64,000 nucleotides of DNA from Phycisphaerales bacterium (GTDB taxonomy: Bacteria; Planctomycetota; Phycisphaerae; Phycisphaerales; SM1A02), in NCBI GenBank assembly GCA_009691805.1, contig SIAK01000003.1, positions 1 through 64,000 of the forward strand, given 5' to 3'. Shown here one piece after another: positions 29,430 to 38,295 of the stretch. A program made the position numbers and the translations under genes. The notes under the pieces were generated by a model, which was not told the DNA's origin, did no database searches, and saw only the letters and a list, made by a program, of their open reading frames with translations. The stretch's first letter is position 1, and each line of letters opens with the position of its first letter.

Positions 29430-29462
29430 TCGCCGCGCGGATCGCCGCGTTGATCGAATCGC
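29427..29462. repeat. About three 12-bp units (TGATCGCCGCGC) starting at the aminotransferase stop codon
   Basis: tgatcgccgcgc ggatcgccgcgt tgatcgaatcgc. Confidence 0.7.
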
Positions 29463-29471
29463 GTCGCCGAT

Positions 29472-30395
29472 TCACTTCGTCAGCGCAGCGGATTTTTGCT
29501 GCGCGAACATCCAGTCAAGGATGCCGTCTTCGCCGAAGGTGTACGCGGGAGTCCAGGATGCATGGCCGACTTTCGTGTATTCGCGATACATCGGATTGGG
29601 CGCGCGCTTGGGTAAAGGACGCGGATTTGCGGGATCAGGCTTCGGTCGCTGCGCGCGCGCGAGTTCCGCGCTTGCGCCTGAGATCGCTTCGCTCATCGTG
29701 CGGGAAAGTGCGACAGGGACGATCGGATCATCATCGCCATGCACGATGAAGAACGGAATGCCCGCGATGATCGGCGCCGTCTTCGGATCACCACCACCAC
29801 AAATCGGCGCGACTGCTGCGAAGTACGCAGGCTTGCGCGCCGCAAGATCGAACGAACCAAATCCGCCCATCGAAAGTCCTGTCAGATAGACGCGAGCGCG
29901 ATCGATGGGTTTGGTCGCAAGCACTTCATCGAGCGCGATCATGACGCCACGCATCGCGCGTGTCGGCTCTCTACTGAATGTGGGTTGCTCGCCACGCTTC
30001 TGTATGCCTTCGATATCAATCAGTGACCAGAGTTCTTCGCGCGGGCACTGCATCGCGAGGACGAAGCATGGGTGCTTGCGTTGGAACTCCTCTTGCATGC
30101 AGAGCACTGGAAAGTGTTGCATCTGAATCTTGTTGTCGTCGCCGCGTTCGCCTGCGCCGTGGAGAAAAACGATCAGCGGAAACTTTGCGTCGGCAGTCGC
30201 TTGCGCTGCTTTCGGTTCGATCAGAATTCCACGGTACATCGTTTCCGAAAAAGCGCCCGATGCAGGAACTTTCGCTTCGATCGCAGTCAACGTCGTGCAC
30301 TCTGCTTTCGGCGGAGGCGATGATTGACCTGTCGCCGAAGAGGCGATCGTTAGAAGGAGCGAGATGGTGGAAGCGATCGTGACTCGACGCGTCAT
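29472..30395 (-). CDS. Secreted alpha/beta hydrolase (esterase/phospholipase-like)
   Basis: Signal peptide; [50 protein letters not shown]. Confidence 0.88.
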   Translation of the reverse strand: MTRRVTIASTISLLLTIASSATGQSSPPPKAECTTLTAIEAKVPASGAFSETMYRGILIEPKAAQATADAKFPLIVFLHGAGERGDDNKIQMQHFPVLCMQEEFQRKHPCFVLAMQCPREELWSLIDIEGIQKRGEQPTFSREPTRAMRGVMIALDEVLATKPIDRARVYLTGLSMGGFGSFDLAARKPAYFAAVAPICGGGDPKTAPIIAGIPFFIVHGDDDPIVPVALSRTMSEAISGASAELARAQRPKPDPANPRPLPKRAPNPMYREYTKVGHASWTPAYTFGEDGILDWMFAQQKSAALTK

Positions 30396-30991
30396 GCACG
30401 CGAGGATACGGCACCGGCGCGATTCAATCCAAGATTGCCAATCGGCAGTGGCTGCGGTCGCACTTCGTAATTCGGTGTCAGCGCAATCTTCAGCGGAAGT
30501 CGCTTGCCCGTCGGATCGCGCGGAATATTCTCTTCGTCAATCATGCGTTGAATCGCCATGATGCCTTCGATAAGCATTTCTGGGCGGGGAGGGCAGCCTG
30601 GCACGTAGACATCGACGGGGATGTATTGATCGACGCCCTGCACCACGGCGTAGGTGTCAAAGACGCCGCCTGTTGATGCGCACGCGCCCATCGAGATGAC
30701 CCACTTCGGTTCCGCCATCTGCTGATAGACGCGCTGCAGTACGGGAAGCGTTTTCACGCTGACGCGACCGGCGACGATGAGGAGATCTGCCTGCCGAGGT
30801 GAGAAGCGCATGACTTCCGCGCCGAAACGCGAAAGGTCAAAGCGCGAGCACGCGGTCGCCATCAATTCGATGCCACAACACGCGGTCGCGAAGGGCAACG
30901 GCCAAACGCTTGAGCGGCGCGCCCAGTTGACCACGCGGTTGAGTTGCGTCGTGACGACGCTGTCATTAGGAAGGGCAGATTCAAGACCCAT
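30392..30991 (-). CDS. nuoB: NADH-quinone oxidoreductase subunit B
   Basis: [72 protein letters not shown]. Confidence 0.95.
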   Translation of the reverse strand: MGLESALPNDSVVTTQLNRVVNWARRSSVWPLPFATACCGIELMATACSRFDLSRFGAEVMRFSPRQADLLIVAGRVSVKTLPVLQRVYQQMAEPKWVISMGACASTGGVFDTYAVVQGVDQYIPVDVYVPGCPPRPEMLIEGIMAIQRMIDEENIPRDPTGKRLPLKIALTPNYEVRPQPLPIGNLGLNRAGAVSSRA

Positions 30992-31078
30992 AGCGAGGTT
31001 CGGCTCAAGGTGCAGAAAAAAACGCCACGCGCCAGAAGGAGCATGGCTTGAGCGTCGGAGTGTAGCAAACGGAGGAAG

Positions 31079-31522
31079 TTAGGCGACCGCTTTGTAGAGG
31101 TCGTCGCGACCATACATCAGCGCGTACATACGGTCGATCTTCATCATGCGAAGGAGGTCGCGCAATTGACCGTTGGCGCCGAAAATGACTGGGCGCATGC
31201 CCATGGTGTTGCAGCGGTTGCGGAGGTCGATGAGCATGCCGAGACCCATGCTCGAGAGCACGGTGACCGAGCTGAAATCAAGGACAAGGCTCGAGTTTCG
31301 AGGGAAGTTGTTGGCACCGAGTGCGTCCGCAATCTCGGAAATGATGATGGGTGCTTCTCGCTGCCCAACGATGGGGCAGGTGATGCGAGCGACGACTCCT
31401 CGCGCGTGCCGCTCAACAGCGACATATTGGGCGAGCGAGCCACGATCAGAGTCATTGGATGTGTGGAAGGGGGTCACCCCATTTTTTTCGACCGATGAGC
31501 CGCACAAATGGAGTTGAGTCAT
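31079..31522 (-). CDS. STAS domain protein (anti-sigma factor antagonist-like)
   Basis: SSLVLDFSSVTVLSSMGLGMLIDLRNRCNTMGMRPVIFGANGQLRDLLRMMKIDRM; start MTQLHLC at 31522. Confidence 0.85.
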   Translation of the reverse strand: MTQLHLCGSSVEKNGVTPFHTSNDSDRGSLAQYVAVERHARGVVARITCPIVGQREAPIIISEIADALGANNFPRNSSLVLDFSSVTVLSSMGLGMLIDLRNRCNTMGMRPVIFGANGQLRDLLRMMKIDRMYALMYGRDDLYKAVA

Positions 31523-31715
31523 CAAAAAATCAAAGAATTCGTGCAATCTGTTGCAGCGGCTGCGAATCGCGGATTCGCGCCTAGGCGCGTGAATTGCCGA
31601 AAGAGAACGGGGCACTAGTGGGTTCGATTGAAGTGGGCATGGACGCCCCAAGGTCTGAGTGGAGCGCAGGTTGGACCTGCGCAACTCGCCTTCCGCACAG
31701 CAGGATGCACGCGAC

Positions 31716-33053
31716 ATGAATGAACTTCAACTCGAAACTTCCTCCGCAGGCGTTTGCGTCGTTGTGAATGAGCCACTGTCCGTTGCGGCGCCCCGCGCGA
31801 CTTCGGAGGAACCTCGCAGGCACCAAGTTGGAACGCAGGCGTCGCCGCCGAACGCAGTCCATGGAAGCATCATGCGCGTCGCGGAAACGTTTGCGCGTGG
31901 AGAACAAACGCTCGCGCAACTCGAGGGTTGTTTGAAAGAGTCGCGCGATGTTTCTACCAGCGCAGTTGTGCAGGCGAATGAATTGCAAGAGCGCTTGCGA
32001 CTTGGTGTTCGCATGTTGCAAGCACTTGATGTGCAGTTGAAGCGCGGCGAGCAAGCGACACCGATGCTTGAGCAAGGGATTCAAGAGAGTGATGCGATGC
32101 TTGCGCGCATCGCGAGCGCTTCGATCACGCTTGATACCGCTGCGGAATCTGCAGCCGCGCGTGCAACGGAGCATGTTGCGCAGCGCATCGACGCTGTACT
32201 TGCAGAGAAACTCGCGTGGCTTGATGGCGAAGTGCAATGGCGACTCGCGCGACTTGGCGATGTTGAATCGCAGGTCGAGCGCGCGGTGCAGGCGAAACTC
32301 GCAACGTTCTCCTCGGCGCTTGATCAGGTGACGAAAGCACTGGCGCAACGCATTGACACTGCGACGGCATCCTTCGATGTGCGCATTGCGAAGGCGAGTG
32401 ATCTCGCGCGGATGACTGCCGACGCGGAAATCGCGATCGCGCACCTTGAGCAGCGACTTGCGTGCGCGCGACACACGTTGAGCGAAGTCGAGTCGAAACT
32501 CGGTGGTGGTGTGGAAGAACTAGACGCGCGCGCGCAGACATTGGCGGCGTTGCGCGACGATGTTGTGCATCTCACGCGAACACTCTCGGGCACATGTGCA
32601 GACACGGGCACCGCGCTGCAAACGTCCATCGACGAGGCGCGAAGGATGCAGGATTCCATGCGATTCCTCGTTGAGCGCGGCGAAGAAGCAGCTGGAAGTC
32701 TCGCGATCGCGGAGGATCGACTCGCGCGTTCGAAGGGCGGCATCGACGCGACCTTGCGTGCGCTTGAGCCGTGGGAATCCATTGTGCTTGGTGGCGATCC
32801 GACGAAGATCGCGTCTGCTGCGCGCGGCATCGCAGCGGTGGTTCGCGAACAATTGTCGAGCGAGATGCGCGTGGTGAGTGCGAGTTTGCGTCAACTCGCG
32901 CAACGCACTGAGCGTGCGTTCAGTTCGATCGAACTTGATCCTGATGGCACCGCGCGAAGTCATGCGCGCGCGCCGGATGCGAAGGAACTCGCGATCGAAG
33001 TGCTTCGACTCGAAGTCGCTGCGCCTCGCGTTGCGCCTGTCGTATCGATCTGA
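31716..33053 (+). CDS. Coiled-coil protein of unknown function
   Basis: Long Ala/Glu/Arg-rich heptad-like region (TAAESAAARATEHVAQRIDAVLAEKLAWLDGEVQWRLARLGDVESQVERAVQAKL); GC-rich third codon positions. Confidence 0.7.
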   Translation: MNELQLETSSAGVCVVVNEPLSVAAPRATSEEPRRHQVGTQASPPNAVHGSIMRVAETFARGEQTLAQLEGCLKESRDVSTSAVVQANELQERLRLGVRMLQALDVQLKRGEQATPMLEQGIQESDAMLARIASASITLDTAAESAAARATEHVAQRIDAVLAEKLAWLDGEVQWRLARLGDVESQVERAVQAKLATFSSALDQVTKALAQRIDTATASFDVRIAKASDLARMTADAEIAIAHLEQRLACARHTLSEVESKLGGGVEELDARAQTLAALRDDVVHLTRTLSGTCADTGTALQTSIDEARRMQDSMRFLVERGEEAAGSLAIAEDRLARSKGGIDATLRALEPWESIVLGGDPTKIASAARGIAAVVREQLSSEMRVVSASLRQLAQRTERAFSSIELDPDGTARSHARAPDAKELAIEVLRLEVAAPRVAPVVSI

Positions 33054-33065
33054 CGCGCGACTCTT

Positions 33066-34925
33066 TCAACGATCGATTGCGACACCTTCGAGGTGATGCA
33101 TCAACTCCGTCGGCGACTCACCCGTCACGCGCTGCATGTTGTCGCTCGCATCGCCGATGTAAAAATCACTCGCACCACCGAGATCGAGAAAGAGCGAGAT
33201 GGAGCCGAGTCCTGCGTCCTTCACGTGATACTCGTTGGTGCCGCCTGTGCCAACGCATTGCACGCCGAATCGATATCGATCGCGACCTGCGCGATCGACG
33301 AAGAGCCCGAACGCTTGTTGCGCCGCGGCGCCGATCGCGAGTACATCGCAGTGGTAACTATCGTCGCCGCGCGCTTCGATGAGCACCGCAACGCTTTCGT
33401 CCCACGCGCCGCCGCAGTTTGCAGCCGTCGTACTCGTGTAGCTGTCGTTGCCACCCTCTTCAAGAAGTACGCCGCCCGCTTGATGCGCCGCTGCAGCAAT
33501 GCCGTAACGATCAGACTTGCGCACATCATCCCCAGCGCGGTCGCGTATCGCGCCAATGCCAAAGTAGTAGCCGCACGCCTGCGAGAACTCGCCGCTCTCG
33601 CTGTGATCGTTGCCGCTGAAATCATCGATGAAACCAGTCCCGCCAGCGACATCGCGACGGAATCCGAATCCCATGCCAATGCCCCAGGAGACATCGCAGG
33701 TTGTCAGTCCATAGACAGAGGGCGAGTTTCCTTCGACGCGATAGAGATCGTTGCCTTGCGCTTCGAGCACGATCCCCGCGCCGAGAGGTCCGCCGAGTGC
33801 GACGCCAAAGACCCCGCATTGATATCGATCATCGCCCGCGAGATCGACGATCGCGCCGACGCCCGCAACGCCAACCGCGACACACCACTCCGTGCCTCGA
33901 TAGACGTCGTTGCCCGCGCGGTCCACGATCAGACCAACACCACAGATGCCCGCAGCGACGCCGCCGAGCGGACCGTTGTACACATCGTCGCCCGCATGAT
34001 CGTCGATGAACGCGATTGCTGCGATGCCCGACGCAGGTCCGAACACGCCGCCGTCGTGCACATCATTTCCCGCGAGATCTACAACGCCGCGATGTTCAAA
34101 TGCTGTGTGCCGCCAGTGATATTTGTCGTCGCCGCCAAAGTCAAAGACTGCAGCGATCACACCGAGGTCGTATTCGTTCGGGCCTTCGCCGCCGATGATG
34201 ATCCAACCAAGGTCGGGAATCTTCTCGCAGCTCACGATCGTGCCCGACACGGCGCTCGATAGTTCGTCAGGCAACGGATCACCTTCCATCGCAGGAATGC
34301 CAGCGGTGATGGCGAGATCCACTTGCAGATGTTCAATCGCGGCGAGAAGTTTGGCGCGAGCCACACTGGCGAAGCCCTTTGTTGCGAGTTCGCGCGCGCG
34401 AGAGTCTTCAGGAGCGATGCGAATAGCTTGCACTCGATCGTGCAGCACTCGCGCGATGTCAGCGCCGAAACTCTCACCGAGTGTTGCCTTGTCTGTCGCG
34501 CCTTCGACGAGTGGCCGCGCGCCATTGAGCAAGAAGTCCATCAACCAAACGCATGCGGTCGGATGTTCCACCTTGAATGTGCCATGCGGTTCCGTGTCTT
34601 CGAGCGTCATGCCGAACGCGCTGCTTGCGCTCTTGGCAATCGCAGTGAAAGGACGCGCGCGAAGTGCAGTCTCCTCCACGCTGAGTCGCCCGATGATCGC
34701 TTCCGCATCCATGGGCGACGCGAAGAGTGCTTGGAGCGAAGGCGGAAGATCGAGCCGGTGCTGTTTCTGTGCCAGTAATGGAAGGCTTTGGAGCAACGCG
34801 TCGGCGCGCACACGCGCGATTGGACCGAGCGCATCGAGTGCGAGCGCTGCGTCGCCTTGTGGCGCAGATTGCAGCAAAAGAGCAACGGTGATGCATGCGT
34901 AATGAAGCATCAAGGCAGCGTACAC
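33066..34925 (-). CDS. Exported protein with about eleven G(N/D)DxY repeats of roughly 26 aa
   Basis: Repeats such as GDDVYNGPLGGVAAGICGVGLIVDRA GNDVYRGTEWCVAVGVAGVGAIVDLA GDDRYQCGVFGVALGGPLGAGIVLEAQ. Confidence 0.8.
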   Translation of the reverse strand: MYAALMLHYACITVALLLQSAPQGDAALALDALGPIARVRADALLQSLPLLAQKQHRLDLPPSLQALFASPMDAEAIIGRLSVEETALRARPFTAIAKSASSAFGMTLEDTEPHGTFKVEHPTACVWLMDFLLNGARPLVEGATDKATLGESFGADIARVLHDRVQAIRIAPEDSRARELATKGFASVARAKLLAAIEHLQVDLAITAGIPAMEGDPLPDELSSAVSGTIVSCEKIPDLGWIIIGGEGPNEYDLGVIAAVFDFGGDDKYHWRHTAFEHRGVVDLAGNDVHDGGVFGPASGIAAIAFIDDHAGDDVYNGPLGGVAAGICGVGLIVDRAGNDVYRGTEWCVAVGVAGVGAIVDLAGDDRYQCGVFGVALGGPLGAGIVLEAQGNDLYRVEGNSPSVYGLTTCDVSWGIGMGFGFRRDVAGGTGFIDDFSGNDHSESGEFSQACGYYFGIGAIRDRAGDDVRKSDRYGIAAAAHQAGGVLLEEGGNDSYTSTTAANCGGAWDESVAVLIEARGDDSYHCDVLAIGAAAQQAFGLFVDRAGRDRYRFGVQCVGTGGTNEYHVKDAGLGSISLFLDLGGASDFYIGDASDNMQRVTGESPTELMHHLEGVAIDR

Positions 34926-34932
34926 TCCCGCG

Positions 34933-36129
34933 ATGCGCGAGCGACGGATTGCACGAAATCAAGACTCTCATGAATTCACCGACAGTTCGCGAGGCGAGCG
35001 CTTGCAGCGTGTCATGGCCGACGCGGGAGTCGCGTCGCGCCGCGAATGTGAAGCGCTCATTCTCGCGGGCGAGGTGAGCGTGAATGGACATCTCGTGAAC
35101 ACGCTTCCAGCATGGGTCGATTTTCAGAGCGACGATATTCGTGTGGGTGGTACGCGACTCAAGCCCGTTGAGCAGCATGTTTACATCGTGCTCTTCAAGC
35201 CTCGCGGAGTCGTCTGCACCAACAGCGACCCTGAAGGTCGCCCTCGCGCAATCGATCTCATCAAGCACCCGCTCAACACGCGCCTGTACTGTGTTGGACG
35301 ATTGGATCTTGACAGCTCAGGTCTGTTGTTCTTGACCAACGATGGTGAACTCGCCAATCGGCTCACGCATCCGCGCTACGAAGTACACAAGGGATACGAA
35401 GTCGTGCTCGGTGGCAGCATTGACGCTGCGGATCTTCGGAGTCTCGAAGAAGGTATCTTTCTTCCAGACCGCGATGGTGAAGGTTCGCGCACGTCACGCA
35501 GTGAACTGCGCCTGCTGAAGCGCGATCGCGAGAAGACGACGATTTACATGGAACTTCGCGAAGGACGCAATCGCCAGATTCGCCGCATGATGCAGCGCGT
35601 TGGGCATCCTGTGAAGAAGTTGCGTCGCGTGAAGTTTGGTCCGATTCAATTGAAGGGACTTGCGGTTGGTGAGTGGCGCGAATTGATGAGCGCGGAGTTG
35701 CGCACGCTTCGCCGCGCTGCAGGATTACTTCCATCGCGACCGGGTCATGCTCCCAAGAATCAGGCACGGACTGGAGCGCGTGCAACCAGGCAAGAAGCAA
35801 ATCTGATTGCGCCCAAGAGTGGAATGAAGAGCGCGATCAAGAGTGCAACTAGGAATCTGGGCGCAGGCATCGACTTCGATTCGGGCGCACACATTCTGTC
35901 GACCGCGAAAGCGCGCGCGAATCCGAAGGATGCAGCGCCGACGAAGGCAACGCCAAGGTCATCTCCGAAGCCCGCCTCGAAGGCGCCAGTGCATCGAGAG
36001 CGTGGACGCGAAACAACGCGCGGAGAATCTCGCGGAACAACCCGAGCTGCGCCGCGCAGTGCTCCTCGTGGCAAGCCAACCGGGAAATCAAGCGGAAAGT
36101 CGCGCGGGAATGCACGCGGCAGTCGCTGA
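34933..36129 (+). CDS. RluB/RsuA-type pseudouridine synthase with long basic tail
   Basis: S4 domain RLQRVMADAGVASRRECEALILAGEVSVNG; CVGRLDLDSSGLLFLTNDGELANRLTHPRYEVHKGYEV; EGRNRQIRRMMQRVGHPVKKLRRVKFG. Confidence 0.93.
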   Translation: MRERRIARNQDSHEFTDSSRGERLQRVMADAGVASRRECEALILAGEVSVNGHLVNTLPAWVDFQSDDIRVGGTRLKPVEQHVYIVLFKPRGVVCTNSDPEGRPRAIDLIKHPLNTRLYCVGRLDLDSSGLLFLTNDGELANRLTHPRYEVHKGYEVVLGGSIDAADLRSLEEGIFLPDRDGEGSRTSRSELRLLKRDREKTTIYMELREGRNRQIRRMMQRVGHPVKKLRRVKFGPIQLKGLAVGEWRELMSAELRTLRRAAGLLPSRPGHAPKNQARTGARATRQEANLIAPKSGMKSAIKSATRNLGAGIDFDSGAHILSTAKARANPKDAAPTKATPRSSPKPASKAPVHRERGRETTRGESRGTTRAAPRSAPRGKPTGKSSGKSRGNARGSR

Positions 36130-36139
36130 GCTCCGTCGA

Positions 36140-36883
36140 TCAATAGATCCAACTCTCCACGCTCGCCTCGACAGGCGCGACGGTTTGTTGTGGATCCGTG
36201 GTCATCAACAATGCGTCGAGGATGTCGCCTTGCGTGTCTTCCGCAGCTTTCAACGCGATGTCGGCACTGATGCCAATGTTTCGCGTGCGGAGCCAGGTGA
36301 GAATCGACTCACGTCGACTTCGCGGCGCGTTGCCGTCGCCCTTGTAGCCAGCGGACGGAACACCTGCGGCGTCGAGAATGCTCGCCGCATTCGCTTCGCA
36401 GATCACGACGCGAGAGGTGAGCGCGCCTGCGCATGGCTCTACGCGAACTCGCTGCGTGCGTAATGGATGCGCAACTTCTGCGATGAGTGCCCATGTCTGC
36501 TTGAAGAGTCGTAAGTTCGTTGGCGCGAGCGGAGTCGTGTGCGCGCGGTCACACACGCGACGCAATTCTTTGCGATCGGTTGTGCGCATCGCGCGGCGCC
36601 AATCCCGTGCGGACGGAAACGATGCCATCCACGTCGCCATCGCATCCCAATCTTCCGACACACCCTGACTCGCGAGATGTTCGCGCGCGATGCTCAGCGG
36701 TGAGTCCATGCGCCAGAGATGTGCGCGTCCTTCTTGAATGGATGCTTCGATACGACGACGAAGGCCTGCGCGATCGAGTCGCTCGATGCCGAGCACGACG
36801 GTCGCACCTGGCCACGCGCGCCATGCATGTCGAATGTTTGCTCCGCCACCCGTGTCATCACCGGTGAATGCAATGCCGTGCAA
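36140..36883 (-). CDS. DUF429-like predicted nuclease-fold protein
   Basis: IAFTGDDTGGGANIRHAWRAW...; C-terminal IEPCAGAL/ICEANAASILDAAGVPSAGYKG; likely TTG start 36883. Confidence 0.5.
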   Translation of the reverse strand: MHGIAFTGDDTGGGANIRHAWRAWPGATVVLGIERLDRAGLRRRIEASIQEGRAHLWRMDSPLSIAREHLASQGVSEDWDAMATWMASFPSARDWRRAMRTTDRKELRRVCDRAHTTPLAPTNLRLFKQTWALIAEVAHPLRTQRVRVEPCAGALTSRVVICEANAASILDAAGVPSAGYKGDGNAPRSRRESILTWLRTRNIGISADIALKAAEDTQGDILDALLMTTDPQQTVAPVEASVESWIY

Positions 36884-36899
36884 TGTGATTGAGTTCGAA

Positions 36900-37142
36900 T
36901 TAACCACGTCCACAGCCTCCGTTTGGTTTTCCGCAGCCACAGCCACCGGAGTGCACGTGCGTCGAGTGACTTGTCGCTGTTGCATCCGCGCTTGTTCCAC
37001 CGAGTCCAAACGTCGAAAGTCGTCGCACAAACTTGCGACCCTTGTGTTCGGGATCTTCGACTTTGAGATCGGCGTCCTTCATCGGGCGCAAGAGTTCGAG
37101 GACGGTTCCATCCTCAACGGCGACGTATTCGTAAATGGGCAT
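36900..37142 (-). CDS. FmdB-like short protein lacking N-terminal zinc-ribbon cysteines
   Basis: MPIYEYVAVEDGTVLELLRPMKDADLK...SGGCGCGKPNGGCGRG. Confidence 0.6.
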   Translation of the reverse strand: MPIYEYVAVEDGTVLELLRPMKDADLKVEDPEHKGRKFVRRLSTFGLGGTSADATATSHSTHVHSGGCGCGKPNGGCGRG

Positions 37143-37177
37143 TGTTGGAAATCTCGCTGCTTGCGAAGGGGCTTGCA

Positions 37178-37897
37178 CTAGACGCCTCTGGTTTGAGGCT
37201 CCCAGATGTGTTTGTGGAGTTGAGTTTGTTGACGCACGGGAAGTCGATCCGCCAAGATCCAAGTCGCGAGCGCGCGTGGATCGAGCGCCGCGCATCCCTT
37301 GATTTCTCGCCCTTCAGCTTGCGCTGCGACGGGACTCATGAGCACTGCTCGTACGCGACTTGCAAGTTGGTGCGTTTCCATCATCGCCTTTGCCCAGAGA
37401 TAATCCTCGCGCGATGTCAGCACGAATTTAACTTCGTCGTGCGGACGAAGGTGCTCGATGTTCGCGAGCAGATTTTTTTCGCACTCACCACTGCCAGGCG
37501 TCTTGAGATCCATGATCAGCACCGCGCGCGGATCGGTGGGACGGATGTCGATGGAGCCCGAAGTTTCAATCAGCACGGTGAACGCTGCGTCGCACAGCAG
37601 ACGAATGAGTTCGAACGCGCGCGCTTGTGCAAGGGGCTCGCCGCCCGTCACTTCAATCAGCGGACACGCAACGACTCGCGCTTCCTCGATGAGCGAACCG
37701 AGCGTGCGCGGAGAACTCTCACGAAACGCGTACTCCGTATCGCAGTAGTGACACCGCAATGGACAGCCACCGAGTCGAATGAAGAAGCAGGGGCATCCCG
37801 CAAAGGTGGACTCACCTTGAATCGAATGAAACGTCTCGTTGACCCGCAGCGTTGCGTCAAGGATGTTTGGTTCAAGAATGGGAGTGAGGCTCGTCAT
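37178..37897 (-). CDS. queE: 7-carboxy-7-deazaguanine synthase
   Basis: NETFHSIQGESTFAGCPCFFIRLGGCPLRCHYCDTEYAF radical-SAM motif; EVTGGEPLAQ; LIETSGSIDI. Confidence 0.94.
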   Translation of the reverse strand: MTSLTPILEPNILDATLRVNETFHSIQGESTFAGCPCFFIRLGGCPLRCHYCDTEYAFRESSPRTLGSLIEEARVVACPLIEVTGGEPLAQARAFELIRLLCDAAFTVLIETSGSIDIRPTDPRAVLIMDLKTPGSGECEKNLLANIEHLRPHDEVKFVLTSREDYLWAKAMMETHQLASRVRAVLMSPVAAQAEGREIKGCAALDPRALATWILADRLPVRQQTQLHKHIWEPQTRGV

Positions 37898-37996
37898 CGT
37901 CGTAGTCAGAGAATCGTTCGCAGGATCAAGATCATGATCAGGTCGCCAAAAACGAAGCCGCCCCCACCACGTGCGTGGCGCGGGGGCGGTATCGAA

Positions 37997-38080
37997 TGCT
38001 CAGAAGAGGACTTGAACCTCCAAGGGATTGCTCCCACCAGCACCTCAAGCTGGCGCGTCTGCCAATTTCGCCACCTGAGC
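37997..38080 (-). tRNA. tRNA-Leu(GAG)
   Basis: Reverse complement GCTCAGGTGGCGAAATTGGCAGACGCGCCAGCTTGAGGTGCTGG...GGAGGTTCAAGTCCTCTTCTGAGCA; anticodon GAG. Confidence 0.95.
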
Positions 38081-38178
38081 GGCATCCCTCACGGATGAGG
38101 GTGGAGAATTGTAGCACCGAGTCGCTAGTGCGGCAAGCAAACTCTGCATCGCAATGAGTGGAGTGCGCGCAAAAGAAA

Positions 38179-38204
38179 GCGGGAGCCCCTCGAAGGGCTC
38201 CCGC
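38179..38204. terminator. Hairpin terminator
   Basis: gcgggagccc-ctcgaa-gggctcccgc perfect 10-bp stem. Confidence 0.7.
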
Positions 38205-38235
38205 CGAAAACACTCCTAAAAATATTCGACTCATT

Positions 38236-38295
38236 CCAACTCACTCAACTCCAACTCACTCAACCCCAACTCACTCAACCCCAACTCACTCAACC
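38236..38295. repeat. Four 15-bp tandem units (ccaactcactcaacc)
   Basis: ccaactcactcaact then 3 x ccaactcactcaacc; contains the stop of the minus-strand gene ending at 38290. Confidence 0.95.
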
